A DNA stretch of 44,923 nt from a virus. Both the position numbers and the translations under genes were made by a program. Every line of letters begins with the position of its first letter. The first letter of the stretch is position 1. Below, piece by piece: positions 1 to 7,230 of the stretch. The DNA is taken from the IMG/VR virus record IMGVR_UViG_3300031884_000931, positions 1 to 44,923 of that record; one strand, written 5' to 3'. The notes under the pieces are model-generated. The model searched no databases. It was not told where the DNA came from and worked only from the letters and a program-made list of their open reading frames with translations.

Positions 1-1
1 A

Positions 2-517
2 GATGGATGGCGCCCCGACTATGTTGTGGGACTTACCCGCGGCGGCCTAATTCCTGCTAATATGTTAAGTCAATATTTAGATGTACCAATGGAAACCCTT
101 AAAGTTAGTTTCCGCGACGATAATGCTAACCCAGAGTCTAATCTATGGATGGCCGAAGAAGCATTCGGATATTTTCCAACAGAATATACAAGTGAAATAG
201 GACCAATTGCAGTTAATAATAGTGTACTTGGCGGCGACAATTCGTTTGATTATACTATATATGCTAAAAATATTCTTATTGTAGATGATATTAACGACAC
301 TGGTGCTACACTCAATTGGATCAAAGAAGATTGGCGTAGCGGTTGCTTACCCAATCATCCACGCTGGGAAAATGTTTTTGGTAACAATGTACGCTTTGCT
401 GTACTAATCAACAACGAAGCAAGTGACTTTAAGGATGTAGACTATGCGGGTATGTCCATAAACAAATTAGAAGATCCTATTTGGTGCGTATTTCCTTGGG
501 AGGAGTGGTGGCAATAA
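2..517 (+). CDS. Phosphoribosyltransferase (5'-truncated by window edge)
   Basis: Type I phosphoribosyltransferase-like protein, expected to join a nucleobase to PRPP or the reverse. The frame is open from base 2 and reads RPDYVVGLTRGGLIPA, the usual early strand and turn of xanthine/hypoxanthine-type enzymes, so the gene starts left of the window. The PRPP-binding loop is explicit: NILIVDDINDTGATL, two acidic residues followed by a small/Thr/Gly turn. The C-terminus ends in an aromatic stretch (PWEEWW), as in many XPRT-like proteins. The neighbouring MazG-like, QueD and QueE genes suggest nucleotide metabolism. The base it uses cannot be told from the sequence. Confidence 0.85.
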   Translation, partial: DGWRPDYVVGLTRGGLIPANMLSQYLDVPMETLKVSFRDDNANPESNLWMAEEAFGYFPTEYTSEIGPIAVNNSVLGGDNSFDYTIYAKNILIVDDINDTGATLNWIKEDWRSGCLPNHPRWENVFGNNVRFAVLINNEASDFKDVDYAGMSINKLEDPIWCVFPWEEWWQ

Positions 518-858
518 AGAAGTTTGAACTCGATGAATCTCTCGAATGGCACCTTGCTACTTATGAAGAATGGAATAGTTATCTAAACCAGGACGTTGTT
601 ACCGACGAAGATCTTGTTGAAGTCCTTAAAGGTAAGGGCAAGTGTAGTATGACCGGTAGCGATGATGGGCCAGAGTTTAAGGCATTACGTGAGCAATTAG
701 AAACCCTAGGTTATATTCGGATTCAACGTAGTTGGTGGAATGGTGATAGGGTATTAAAACCATTTATGTTAAACGGAATCACGTTTAGAAAAGATACCCA
801 GTTTTCGTCTGGAGCCGCTATGAAAATGCATTTAGAATTTGCCAGGAAATATAAATGA
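508..858 (+). CDS. Hypothetical protein, 116 aa
   Basis: Not recognised. A GTG start at 508 is chosen because a purine-rich GGGAGGAG lies just upstream (498-505) and the gene then overlaps the phosphoribosyltransferase stop by 10 bases; 505 GTG is also possible. The protein is acidic in its first half (EDLVEVLKGKGK) and has an aromatic/basic middle (RSWWNGDRVLKPF). There is no signal peptide or membrane segment. Its end overlaps the next gene by ATGA, so the three genes are probably translated together. Confidence 0.65.
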   Translation: MAIKKFELDESLEWHLATYEEWNSYLNQDVVTDEDLVEVLKGKGKCSMTGSDDGPEFKALREQLETLGYIRIQRSWWNGDRVLKPFMLNGITFRKDTQFSSGAAMKMHLEFARKYK

Positions 859-1040
859 TAGCCCTAACAGCCCTGATGTGTGCTTTACTTGGATACCAAG
901 TGACAATGCCTGCGGTTGACAATGCCAAATATACCTTTACAGTTCACGAAGGGCATATTGTACGCATGAATACCCAAAATGGTACATTTGAACTATGCGA
1001 TGATAAACTTAAATGCACCCAAATTGAACAAGATAAATAG
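855..1040 (+). CDS. Small exported or membrane-anchored protein, 61 aa
   Basis: Not recognised. It starts in an ATGA overlap with the preceding gene. The first 14 or so residues are hydrophobic (MIALTALMCALLGY), like a signal anchor or short signal peptide. The rest is polar, with two cysteines seven residues apart near the end (CDDKLKC) that could pair in the periplasm. Small exported proteins of this kind are common in phage accessory regions. Confidence 0.55.
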   Translation: MIALTALMCALLGYQVTMPAVDNAKYTFTVHEGHIVRMNTQNGTFELCDDKLKCTQIEQDK

Positions 1041-1080
1041 TTATATCCCCAAAAACATCGGTCTTATGGCGTCATCCCGA

Positions 1081-1109
1081 TTGATAAATTCTGCCGCCTA
1101 TGCTATAAT
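1081..1109 (+). promoter_or_regulatory. Sigma70-type promoter upstream of queD
   Basis: TTGATA at 1081-1086, a 17-base spacer, then TATAAT at 1104-1109 preceded by TGC (extended -10). Predicted transcription start is about 1116, directly before the AGGAG ribosome site (1116-1120) of the QueD gene. It is a near-consensus match, seen directly; activity is inferred. Confidence 0.7.
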
Positions 1110-1127
1110 TAACATAGGAGAATTATT

Positions 1128-1628
1128 ATGAATCAAGCAATACAATACAAGTACACCAGTACAAAAGAATATCATGACGCATTTCCGTGTGCATATCGCC
1201 AATGGAAATCCGATAGTCACTGTAACTTAATTCACGGTTATAGTTTTAGTATGAAATTTTACTTTGGTACAGATACATTAGATACCCGCCACTGGGCTGC
1301 CGATTATGGCGGACTTAAAGAGCTTAAAGGTATTTTAGAAAGTCAATTTGATCACACTTTATTAGTGGCAGAAGATGATCCTGAATTAGAAACATACAAA
1401 CTTTTACAAGAAAAAAATCTAGCTAAACTTACTATCCTTCCTAGGCTAGGGTGTGAAGGACTAGCAGATATGTTGTACAAATATGTCAATGGTGTTTATA
1501 TCCCTGACATGTGGGGTGAAGCTGAAGCAGATCGTCTATGGTGCTACAAAGTCGAAGTTAGAGAAACCCAAAGTAACATGGCGTTTCGTGAAGGACATCG
1601 TGAGTGGAATGAAGACCTGTTCGCCTAA
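1128..1628 (+). CDS. queD: 6-carboxy-tetrahydropterin synthase-like QueD
   Basis: Member of the 6-pyruvoyl/6-carboxytetrahydropterin synthase family, which makes the second intermediate of the 7-deazaguanine (preQ0/queuosine) pathway from dihydroneopterin triphosphate. The zinc and catalytic region is visible: CAYRQW, then HCNLIHGYSF (residues about 32-41, the C...HGH-type site, here HGY), FDHTLL (about 85-90), and CEGLADMLYKYV followed by VEVRET near the C-terminus. Length (166 aa) is somewhat over the usual 120-140. It has its own promoter and an AGGAG site. QueE lies 0.65 kb downstream, so the phage probably makes 7-carboxy-7-deazaguanine. The third metal His of the HGH motif is replaced by Tyr, as far as I can read, which is worth checking. 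Confidence 0.88.
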   Translation: MNQAIQYKYTSTKEYHDAFPCAYRQWKSDSHCNLIHGYSFSMKFYFGTDTLDTRHWAADYGGLKELKGILESQFDHTLLVAEDDPELETYKLLQEKNLAKLTILPRLGCEGLADMLYKYVNGVYIPDMWGEAEADRLWCYKVEVRETQSNMAFREGHREWNEDLFA

Positions 1629-1890
1629 GGTAAACAAAATCCTAGACATACTCCAAGAGGAGTGTGCGGAAGTAATTGTTGCTATCAGCAAGATTCGCCG
1701 CTTTGGCATAGACAATAGTTACAAAGATGGCGGCACTCAACGTGAGCACTTAGTACAAGAGTTGGGCGATGTTACTTTACTAATAGAATTACTTAAAGCA
1801 CACCAAGTATATACAGATAAAGAATTACATGTAGCACAAGTGAAAAAAAGTCAAAAACTAACCGAATGGTCAAACATATATGAAGATTAA
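1609..1890 (+). CDS. MazG-like nucleotide pyrophosphohydrolase
   Basis: All-alpha NTP pyrophosphohydrolase-like protein, expected to hydrolyse (d)NTPs or a related alarmone to the monophosphate. The diagnostic helices are ILQEECAEVIVAISKI (the ExxE metal motif) and LVQELGDVTLLIELL (the ExxD motif). The ATG at 1609 (MKTCSPKVNKIL) is chosen because it gives a normal 93-aa single-domain MazG; the frame is open from 1483 but that part only shadows queD. It overlaps queD by 20 bases. MazG proteins are common in phages and are thought to tune nucleotide pools or ppGpp. Confidence 0.82.
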   Translation: MKTCSPKVNKILDILQEECAEVIVAISKIRRFGIDNSYKDGGTQREHLVQELGDVTLLIELLKAHQVYTDKELHVAQVKKSQKLTEWSNIYED

Positions 1891-2194
1891 AAAAATGTCA
1901 AAGAAAAAAGTTGATGTTAGCTTTTTAGATCCAGTAACGTTTGAAGTGATATGTACGTTTAATCAATGTGTAGACAAATTTACCATTGAGGGGTCGGAAG
2001 TATTAGAAAAGCAACCTAAATGGGCAGGTGGAGAGGTTATATTACACGAAATGTTTTATCACGAATGCAACGAGTGTGGTAGGCGTGTATTTGCTAAAGG
2101 TGATAGAACTAAAGCATATCATAGCTATTTGTCCGGTGTAATGCAGAAATCTGCAAATAATAATTTAATTAATCCCGAAGACCCAACTCAATAA
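1880..2194 (+). CDS. Hypothetical protein with a CxxC zinc-ribbon-like motif
   Basis: Not recognised. Begins inside the end of the MazG-like gene; a second start at 1895 (MSKKKVDVS) is possible. It carries HECNECGRRVFAKGD (residues about 60-74), a C-x2-C pair with a nearby His that could be half of a zinc ribbon, though only one clear pair exists along with single Cys residues upstream. The N-terminus is Lys-rich. It sits between MazG-like and QueE genes on the same strand. Confidence 0.6.
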   Translation: MKIKKMSKKKVDVSFLDPVTFEVICTFNQCVDKFTIEGSEVLEKQPKWAGGEVILHEMFYHECNECGRRVFAKGDRTKAYHSYLSGVMQKSANNNLINPEDPTQ

Positions 2195-2282
2195 AAATTA
2201 AATGCGTAGGGTAGAAGAACACCAAAAGAATGGCGTGGCAAAACACCAAGAGAGTTAGGATTTGATATGTTAAAGGACAATA

Positions 2283-3146
2283 ATGGCAAAGATTAAAGTA
2301 AGTGAATTGTTTTATTCACTTCAGGGAGAAGGAAGATTTGTTGGCGTGCCATCAGTTTTTCTGCGGACGTATGGTTGCAATTTTACGTGTAGTTCATTTG
2401 GTTGCAAGCCCGGTGAAAAATCCACAGGTGCAGATGAAGTTGCTAAAGAAGTTAGCAAATATGATACTTTCTTAAGTTTACCCTTAGTTGAAACAGGTTG
2501 CGATAGTTACGCAAGTTGGCATCCTGCATTTAAACACCTAAGTCCAACATTAACTACAGAAGAACTTGTAGAACAAATGTTAGCATTAACTCCTAATAAC
2601 ATGTGGGCGCAGAATAACGGCAATGATGTACACCTGGTTATTACTGGCGGTGAACCATTGTTGGGTTGGCAACGTGCTTATGCTGAGTTGCTGAGTCATC
2701 CACGTATGGCAGACTTAAAGAACATTACATTTGAAACCAATGGTACCCAAGAGCTACATGAAGACTTTCGTGATTACTTAATCGATTGGGTTGATGAATT
2801 ACCCGGACGTGAAGTTACCTTTAGCGTAAGTGCCAAGTTAAGTGCTAGTGGGGAAACTTGGGAAGATGCTATCAAGCCCAAGGTTGTTAATATCTATCAA
2901 ACATATGGACACACATATCTTAAGTTTGTTGTGGAAACAACGGATCACGTTGACGAGGCAGTTCGGGCTGTAGATGCTTTCCGTGCAGGTGGATTTACTG
3001 GTGTTGTTTACTTGATGCCACAGGGCGGTGTTGTTGATCCATATGAATCAAACAAACTAAACATTGCCAATATCTGTTGCGAACGTGGATTTAATTATAG
3101 CCCACGCTTGCACGTAGACTTGTGGGGCAATGGTTGGGGCAAGTGA
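2283..3146 (+). CDS. queE: 7-carboxy-7-deazaguanine synthase QueE (radical SAM)
   Basis: Radical-SAM enzyme that converts carboxytetrahydropterin to 7-carboxy-7-deazaguanine. Visible motifs are the N-terminal SEFYSLQGEG-like start (SELFYSLQGEGRFVGVPSVF), the cluster-binding region GCNFTCSSFGC (Cys32, 36, 41), the glycine motif VITGGEPLLGW (about 123-133), and FETNGTQEL. The start is fixed by AAAGGAC just before ATG. The cysteine spacing is CX3CX4C rather than the usual CX3CX2C, and there is an insertion (residues 45-95) before the GGEP motif. Works with QueD; QueC and FolE are not in this window. The product may be used in DNA modification or tRNA queuosine, which cannot be decided here. Confidence 0.88.
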   Translation: MAKIKVSELFYSLQGEGRFVGVPSVFLRTYGCNFTCSSFGCKPGEKSTGADEVAKEVSKYDTFLSLPLVETGCDSYASWHPAFKHLSPTLTTEELVEQMLALTPNNMWAQNNGNDVHLVITGGEPLLGWQRAYAELLSHPRMADLKNITFETNGTQELHEDFRDYLIDWVDELPGREVTFSVSAKLSASGETWEDAIKPKVVNIYQTYGHTYLKFVVETTDHVDEAVRAVDAFRAGGFTGVVYLMPQGGVVDPYESNKLNIANICCERGFNYSPRLHVDLWGNGWGK

Positions 3147-3415
3147 AAGTAAGGTACGGAATGTTTCCGCAAGGCTTATACGGAATGAATATAACAGGAA
3201 TGTGGATGGACGAACAATACGATCCTTTTAATACTCGTGCAGAGTTTAAATTAGTTTATTTGCTATGGCCTAAGCGTTGCCATATAACTGGTCGGCGTCT
3301 TTGGCTAACCCATGCTTACAAAGGTACAGCAGTATGGACTGGGCCTGGAACTCCAGTTGAAGAACATCGTTACTACAACGAAGTAGAATACATTATACAG
3401 AAATTAAAACAGTGA
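3143..3415 (+). CDS. Hypothetical protein, 90 aa
   Basis: Not recognised. Start chosen at GTG 3143, which overlaps the QueE stop as GTGA; an internal ATG at 3161 (MFPQGLYGMN) is also possible. Rich in aromatic residues and basic in the middle (LLWPKRCHITGRRLW). Its tail (TGPGTPVEEHRYYNEVEYI) resembles in pattern the tail of the next gene product (TGVPVDYEYLSQVKYM), so the two may be distant relatives, though one is much shorter. Confidence 0.55.
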   Translation: MKVRYGMFPQGLYGMNITGMWMDEQYDPFNTRAEFKLVYLLWPKRCHITGRRLWLTHAYKGTAVWTGPGTPVEEHRYYNEVEYIIQKLKQ

Positions 3416-3873
3416 CTGATAAAAGGTCTAATGTCAGTGACGGGCGTACCAGCTTTGATATCACTGTGGGCAATGTCTTAATACCCTTCTTTAATAGAAA
3501 TGTTAGCACGTATCCTACAGAGTCTAGTGGTCCAAAGTTTGATCTTGTACCTGTCACTAAACAAAAAGACATAATGATCAATCATGCTAGGATGTATGCC
3601 CAGCAGGAGTATGATCGTATTATGGAACTAGTTGCAGTACTACAAAAGCAAGCAGAAGGTATTAAACGTCGGTTAGATATCACCGACATGGTGCATGCTG
3701 CCGAATACCAGTTTCAAGTAGTAATGGGTAACCTGTACTGGTTAGTATGGGACCGTAGAAAAGAACAAATGTTGTTGGTGCAAACAGGACCCACAGATTG
3801 GACTACTGGTGTACCAGTTGACTATGAGTACCTAAGTCAAGTAAAATACATGGTTAGAAATTCAGGAGAATGA
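3412..3873 (+). CDS. DUF2452-like protein, 153 aa
   Basis: Starts in a GTGA overlap with the preceding gene. The first 60 residues look poorly structured (Ser/Asp/Pro-rich). Then comes a long helix beginning NHARMYAQQEYDRIMELV, with a run of Gln/Lys/Glu, and a beta-rich end (GNLYWLVWDRRKEQMLLV, then LSQVKYM). This helix followed by a YWL...LL strand pair is the layout I recall for DUF2452 proteins, whose function is unknown. The name is by pattern memory only. Confidence 0.6.
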   Translation: MTDKRSNVSDGRTSFDITVGNVLIPFFNRNVSTYPTESSGPKFDLVPVTKQKDIMINHARMYAQQEYDRIMELVAVLQKQAEGIKRRLDITDMVHAAEYQFQVVMGNLYWLVWDRRKEQMLLVQTGPTDWTTGVPVDYEYLSQVKYMVRNSGE

Positions 3874-3875
3874 AA

Positions 3876-4355
3876 ATGGCAACTAAAAAGCCAGTAGCAA
3901 AGAAAACAGTAACTAAGAAAGTTGCAGTTAAAAAGCCAGTAGCAAAGAAAACAGTAACTAAGAAAGTTGCAGTTAAACAGCCAGTGGCTAAAGCAACTGC
4001 AACACCTAAAGTCAAGACAACCAAGAAGATTGATTTTACAGGAATGACTCCGCGACAAGCAGCTGACGCCAAAGGAGAACCTTGGGTTAGTGTAGTAGCA
4101 GTGGAATTAGATCCAGATAATATCGGCAATGGTGCGTTTGAATTAGACTGGAATGAAAAGTTCATCACAAACTTGGTACGTGCCGGATACAAAGGCAAAA
4201 CAGATAGTGACATGGTAGACCTATGGTTCCAAGACGTATGTAAGAACGTGGTAGCCGAAAACTTTGAACAATGGGAAGCCAATCAACCAATTAATGATCG
4301 TCCTAGAGAAATCAATCGTAGAGATATCGGTGATGGACGCACCGAGGTAAGTTAA
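3876..4355 (+). CDS. Basic Lys/Ala-repeat-tailed protein, 159 aa
   Basis: Residues 1-50 are a histone-H1-like tail of Lys, Ala, Val and Thr (KKPVAKKTVTKKVAV twice in tandem, then a degenerate third copy). Residues 50-159 are a separate acidic, probably globular domain (TPRQAADAKGEPWVSV, then ELDWNEKFITNLVRAGYKG) that I do not recognise. The ATG at 3876 is preferred over 3870 because AGGAG at 3864-3868 lies seven bases from it and only one from the other. The tail probably binds nucleic acid. The exact 45-base duplication beneath it points to recent expansion. Confidence 0.7.
   Translation: MATKKPVAKKTVTKKVAVKKPVAKKTVTKKVAVKQPVAKATATPKVKTTKKIDFTGMTPRQAADAKGEPWVSVVAVELDPDNIGNGAFELDWNEKFITNLVRAGYKGKTDSDMVDLWFQDVCKNVVAENFEQWEANQPINDRPREINRRDIGDGRTEVS
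3885..3974 (+). repeat. Two exact tandem copies of a 45-base repeat
   Basis: Bases 3885-3929 and 3930-3974 are identical over all 45 positions, coding for a 15-residue Lys/Ala/Val unit; a third, diverged copy follows from 3975. Perfect identity at the DNA level suggests slippage or recombination happened recently. Confidence 0.95.
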
Positions 4356-4366
4356 TATAGGTCAGT

Positions 4367-5116
4367 ATGATTGTATATGTAAATGGTGATAGCCATAGCG
4401 CAGGTGCTGAAGCAGTTAACCCACATGCTTTTGCAGAAGATGATCCCTTGTACTGGGCACTGGGCCGACAACCTCACCCAGACAATCTACGTGTTAGCTA
4501 TGGTTGCGAACTGGCCAATATGTTGTATGCTGTTCTAGAATGCGCTGCTGAAAGTGCTGCAAGCAATGACCGGATTCTAAGAACCACGCAGGAATATCTA
4601 GCAAACTTTCCAAACGACTCTAAACCAGATCTTGTTGTTATAGGATGGTCAACTTGGGAACGTGAAGAATGGCTTCACAATGGAATCTATTACCAAGTAA
4701 CTGCAAGTGGCACAGATACTGTTCCTCACGAATTGAAAACGCAATATAAAGAATGGGTCGTTATGCAGGACCAGCCATATCGAGAAAAACGCTTGCTGGA
4801 ATGGCACACACGTATACATAACTTCCATAAAGAATTGGATGAATTAAACATTCCGCATGTATTCTTTAATACCTATAGCCACTTTGCTCCTATACGTACA
4901 GGACAGATAACTGTATCCAGCATTCCACATAAAGAGCTCGACTGGGGCAATTCATATATTGACCCATATAATCCAGATCTTACCTACTACAATTGGTGCA
5001 TCCAAAAAGGATTTAAAACAGTTAACCCAACGTCTTACCATTTTGGTGTAGATGCCCATTGTGCATGGGCAGAGTTCTTATATCAACGCATAGTCGAAAA
5101 GAACTTGACAGCTTAA
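4367..5116 (+). CDS. SGNH/GDSL hydrolase-like protein, 249 aa
   Basis: The N-terminus YVNGDSHSAGAEA carries the GDS nucleophile block of SGNH hydrolases (Ser9 in GDSHS). Later blocks fit: PDLVVIGWSTWEREEW (the strand with the oxyanion-type residue) and VDAHCAWAEFLYQRI near the C-terminus, giving the D-x-H pair. The family removes or moves acyl groups on sugars, lipids or peptides. Three more genes of this fold are in the right-hand operon (33-37 kb), so the fold is used repeatedly here. No signal peptide, so it probably acts in the cytoplasm. Substrate unknown. Confidence 0.7.
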   Translation: MIVYVNGDSHSAGAEAVNPHAFAEDDPLYWALGRQPHPDNLRVSYGCELANMLYAVLECAAESAASNDRILRTTQEYLANFPNDSKPDLVVIGWSTWEREEWLHNGIYYQVTASGTDTVPHELKTQYKEWVVMQDQPYREKRLLEWHTRIHNFHKELDELNIPHVFFNTYSHFAPIRTGQITVSSIPHKELDWGNSYIDPYNPDLTYYNWCIQKGFKTVNPTSYHFGVDAHCAWAEFLYQRIVEKNLTA

Positions 5117-5133
5117 TCATTAAATGCTATTAT
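5105..5133 (+). promoter_or_regulatory. Strong sigma70-type promoter at the 5' nuclease start
   Basis: TTGACA at 5105-5110, a 17-base spacer and TATTAT at 5128-5133, again preceded by TGC. That is 11 of 12 consensus bases. The -10 ends only six bases before the ATG at 5140 and there is no ribosome site between, so the transcript would begin at or next to the start codon. Confidence 0.55.
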
Positions 5134-5139
5134 AACTCA

Positions 5140-6132
5140 ATGAGATACTTACTTGTAGATACCGCAAACACATTCTTCCGTGCTAGACACGCCGCTCACC
5201 GCCAAGCAGATACCTGGGATAAACTGGGTTTTGCTATACATACTACGCTAGGTAGTGTTAGTAAAAGTTGGAGAGATCAAAAAGCAGATCACGTTATTTT
5301 CTTCTTAGAAGGACGTAGCTGGCGCAAAGACTTTTATACACCATACAAGGCTAACCGTGCTGTGGCACGTGCGGCACTTACAGAAACAGAACAAGAGGAA
5401 GATAAACTCTTTTGGGAATCATTTGATAACCTTAAAGACTATCTTGCCAACAAGACCAACTGCACAGTACTGCAACACGAAAATTTAGAAGCAGATGACT
5501 TAATTGCAGGTTGGATTCAGAGTCACCCAACAGATCATCACACTATCGTATCAAGCGATAGTGACTTCCATCAACTACTAGCAGACAACGTAAATCAATA
5601 CAACGGGATCGCAGATGAGCTCCACACTATTCAAGGTATTTTCGACAAAAAGGGTAAAGCAGTCATCGATAAAAAAACTAAGGAAGCAAAGGTCATTCCG
5701 GATCCTAAGTGGATTCTTTTCGAAAAGTGTATGCGGGGAGACCCCACCGACAACGTATTTTCGGCTTACCCGGGAGTACGTCGGAAAGGAACTAAGACTA
5801 AAACTGGTCTTGAAGAAGCCTTTGCCGACAAAGATAAGAAGGGCTTTGCATGGAATAATCTAATGCTACAACGCTGGACTGATCATAATGAAGTAGAGCA
5901 TAAGGTTCTAGATGATTATAATCGCAATGTGGTCTTAGTCGACTTATCTGCACAACCGGACGATATTAAAGCCAAGATTACTACTACTATCGCCGAAGGA
6001 GCAGTTCTGTTAAATCGCCCTATGGTAGGAGCACACTTCTTAAAGTTCTGCGGCAAGTATGATCTTATTAAGATGTCAGAGATGGCTGATAGTTATGTTC
6101 GTTTCTTAGAAGCACCGTACCCGGAGAAATAA
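5140..6132 (+). CDS. 5'-3' exonuclease / flap endonuclease, T4 RNase H-like
   Basis: Structure-specific 5' nuclease that removes RNA primers and flaps at replication forks. Active-site signatures are clear: LLVDTANTFFRA (Asp7), FLEGRSWRKDFYTPYKANR (the arch region with basic residues), LEADDLIAGW (Glu117, Asp119, Asp120), VSSDSDFHQLL (Asp140, Asp142), and the helix-hairpin-helix entry MRGDPTDNVFSAYPGVRRKG. At 330 aa it is close to the T4 enzyme. Start is ATG 5140; the longer open frame from 5059 only shadows the preceding gene. No Shine-Dalgarno is visible, and a strong promoter sits immediately upstream. Confidence 0.9.
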   Translation: MRYLLVDTANTFFRARHAAHRQADTWDKLGFAIHTTLGSVSKSWRDQKADHVIFFLEGRSWRKDFYTPYKANRAVARAALTETEQEEDKLFWESFDNLKDYLANKTNCTVLQHENLEADDLIAGWIQSHPTDHHTIVSSDSDFHQLLADNVNQYNGIADELHTIQGIFDKKGKAVIDKKTKEAKVIPDPKWILFEKCMRGDPTDNVFSAYPGVRRKGTKTKTGLEEAFADKDKKGFAWNNLMLQRWTDHNEVEHKVLDDYNRNVVLVDLSAQPDDIKAKITTTIAEGAVLLNRPMVGAHFLKFCGKYDLIKMSEMADSYVRFLEAPYPEK

Positions 6133-6133
6133 T

Positions 6134-6310
6134 ATGTGGATAATGTATGCTGGATTATTCCTTGCTACTGGAATAGGTATTGGATTCTTCGGTGCTATGT
6201 TAGTAGCCACTGTTATGGATTGGCGTCAAGCTCGCCTGGCTAAAAAGAATCTTGTTTGGTCAGAATTACAACGTACCGATTATGAACGTAGACGTCCTGC
6301 GGCAAACTAA
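6134..6310 (+). CDS. Small single-pass membrane protein, 58 aa
   Basis: Begins one base after the nuclease stop (TAAT-ATG). Residues 3-28 are a glycine/alanine-rich hydrophobic segment (YAGLFLATGIGIGFFGAMLV) that looks transmembrane. The remainder is a basic cytoplasmic tail ending RRRPAAN. Function unknown. Close spacing suggests co-transcription with the nuclease. Confidence 0.6.
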   Translation: MWIMYAGLFLATGIGIGFFGAMLVATVMDWRQARLAKKNLVWSELQRTDYERRRPAAN

Positions 6311-6319
6311 GAAAAGTAA

Positions 6320-7066
6320 ATGAATAAATTATTAGTGTTATCCTGCTTATTAGTTAGTTCCGTGGTGTATGCACAGCATAACCCAAGTAATCCTGCAGAC
6401 TTTTCGTCTGCTACCTATGCACCAGACCAGTATGTAGATACTGCTCATTATGCCAATGGAGATAAAATTCCATATCTACTAACAGAATATCCAGGTGCGA
6501 AACCCAAGTATGCTGTTATTTTAATGCCCGGTGGCAATGGCACAATAGGATTACAAAAAGAAGCAGACGGTACAATCTTCTTTAATACCAAAGGTAACTT
6601 TTTAATTCGATCAAGAATACTGTTTGCCGACAAAGAAACTGTAACAGTAGTTATAGATCGGTTTAGTAGCGTTGACCGTATGCGTGGATTAATTGATGAT
6701 TTGCAACGTAGATATCCGGGAGTTAAAATATTTGTTGCTGGTACTAGTTATAGTACACCTGACACAATGTATCTAGCAACACACATAGATGGCGAAGTTG
6801 CAGGGTTTATACATACTTCAGCTGTGGGCAGTTTTGACAGCACTGGATTAAAGAGTAAAAATATTGTAGTCGGTCACATTGGCGATAGTTGTAAATGGAC
6901 CAACGGACCAGGCGCTGTTACCCACTCCAAGGCACTAGGTACAGATACTATCATGATGGATGGCGGTGATATCGGAGGTAATGAATGCTCGGGTATTTCA
7001 CATCACGGATTCCTTGGAATCGAAAAAGAAACCGTTGACAAAATTAAAGAATGGATGAAGAAATGA
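6320..7066 (+). CDS. Exported alpha/beta-hydrolase-like protein, 248 aa
   Basis: Residues 1-18 form a textbook signal peptide (Lys then LLVLSCLLVSSVVYA, cleaved before Gln). The mature part has an alpha/beta-hydrolase layout: AVILMPGGNG (oxyanion-loop type), then IFVAGTSYSTPDTMYLA with a GTSYS nucleophile elbow, a GHIGDSCKW segment after a strand (possible acid) and SHHGFLGIEKE near the end (possible catalytic His). It should act in the host periplasm or outside. Host surface hydrolases of this kind are unusual in phage genomes, so it may be a captured host gene. A lysis or envelope role is only a guess. Confidence 0.7.
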   Translation: MNKLLVLSCLLVSSVVYAQHNPSNPADFSSATYAPDQYVDTAHYANGDKIPYLLTEYPGAKPKYAVILMPGGNGTIGLQKEADGTIFFNTKGNFLIRSRILFADKETVTVVIDRFSSVDRMRGLIDDLQRRYPGVKIFVAGTSYSTPDTMYLATHIDGEVAGFIHTSAVGSFDSTGLKSKNIVVGHIGDSCKWTNGPGAVTHSKALGTDTIMMDGGDIGGNECSGISHHGFLGIEKETVDKIKEWMKK

Positions 7067-7230
7067 AAAAGTTTTTATATTGGTACGACCTGCACTTTAC
7101 ACAAATCAGTTGGTTCACAATCGGCTGGATGAGTATGTGCTTGCTAGTGGACTTTGGCAAGGGTGAGTGGACGAGTTGTGTACTTGATATTGCCCTTATT
7201 GCATTAAATTATGTATTTCAAAGAAAATGA
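7063..7230 (+). CDS. Small membrane protein, 55 aa
   Basis: ATGA overlap with the preceding gene and with the next one (7227-7230). Sequence starts MKKFLYWYDLHFTQISWFTI and contains two short hydrophobic stretches (SWFTIGWMSMCLLV and CVLDIALIALNYVF) separated by a charged turn (DFGKGEW), so it looks like a two-pass membrane protein. Function unknown. Confidence 0.6.
   Translation: MKKFLYWYDLHFTQISWFTIGWMSMCLLVDFGKGEWTSCVLDIALIALNYVFQRK

Noticed and set aside
1057-1081. Terminator-like stem ATCGG/CCGAT before queD
   Set aside because: Only five base pairs, a 15-base loop and no T-run.
1128-3146. Complete preQ0 pathway or 7-deazaguanine DNA modification system
   Set aside because: Only QueD and QueE are present; FolE, QueC and a DpdA-type transferase are not in the window, so use in DNA cannot be claimed.
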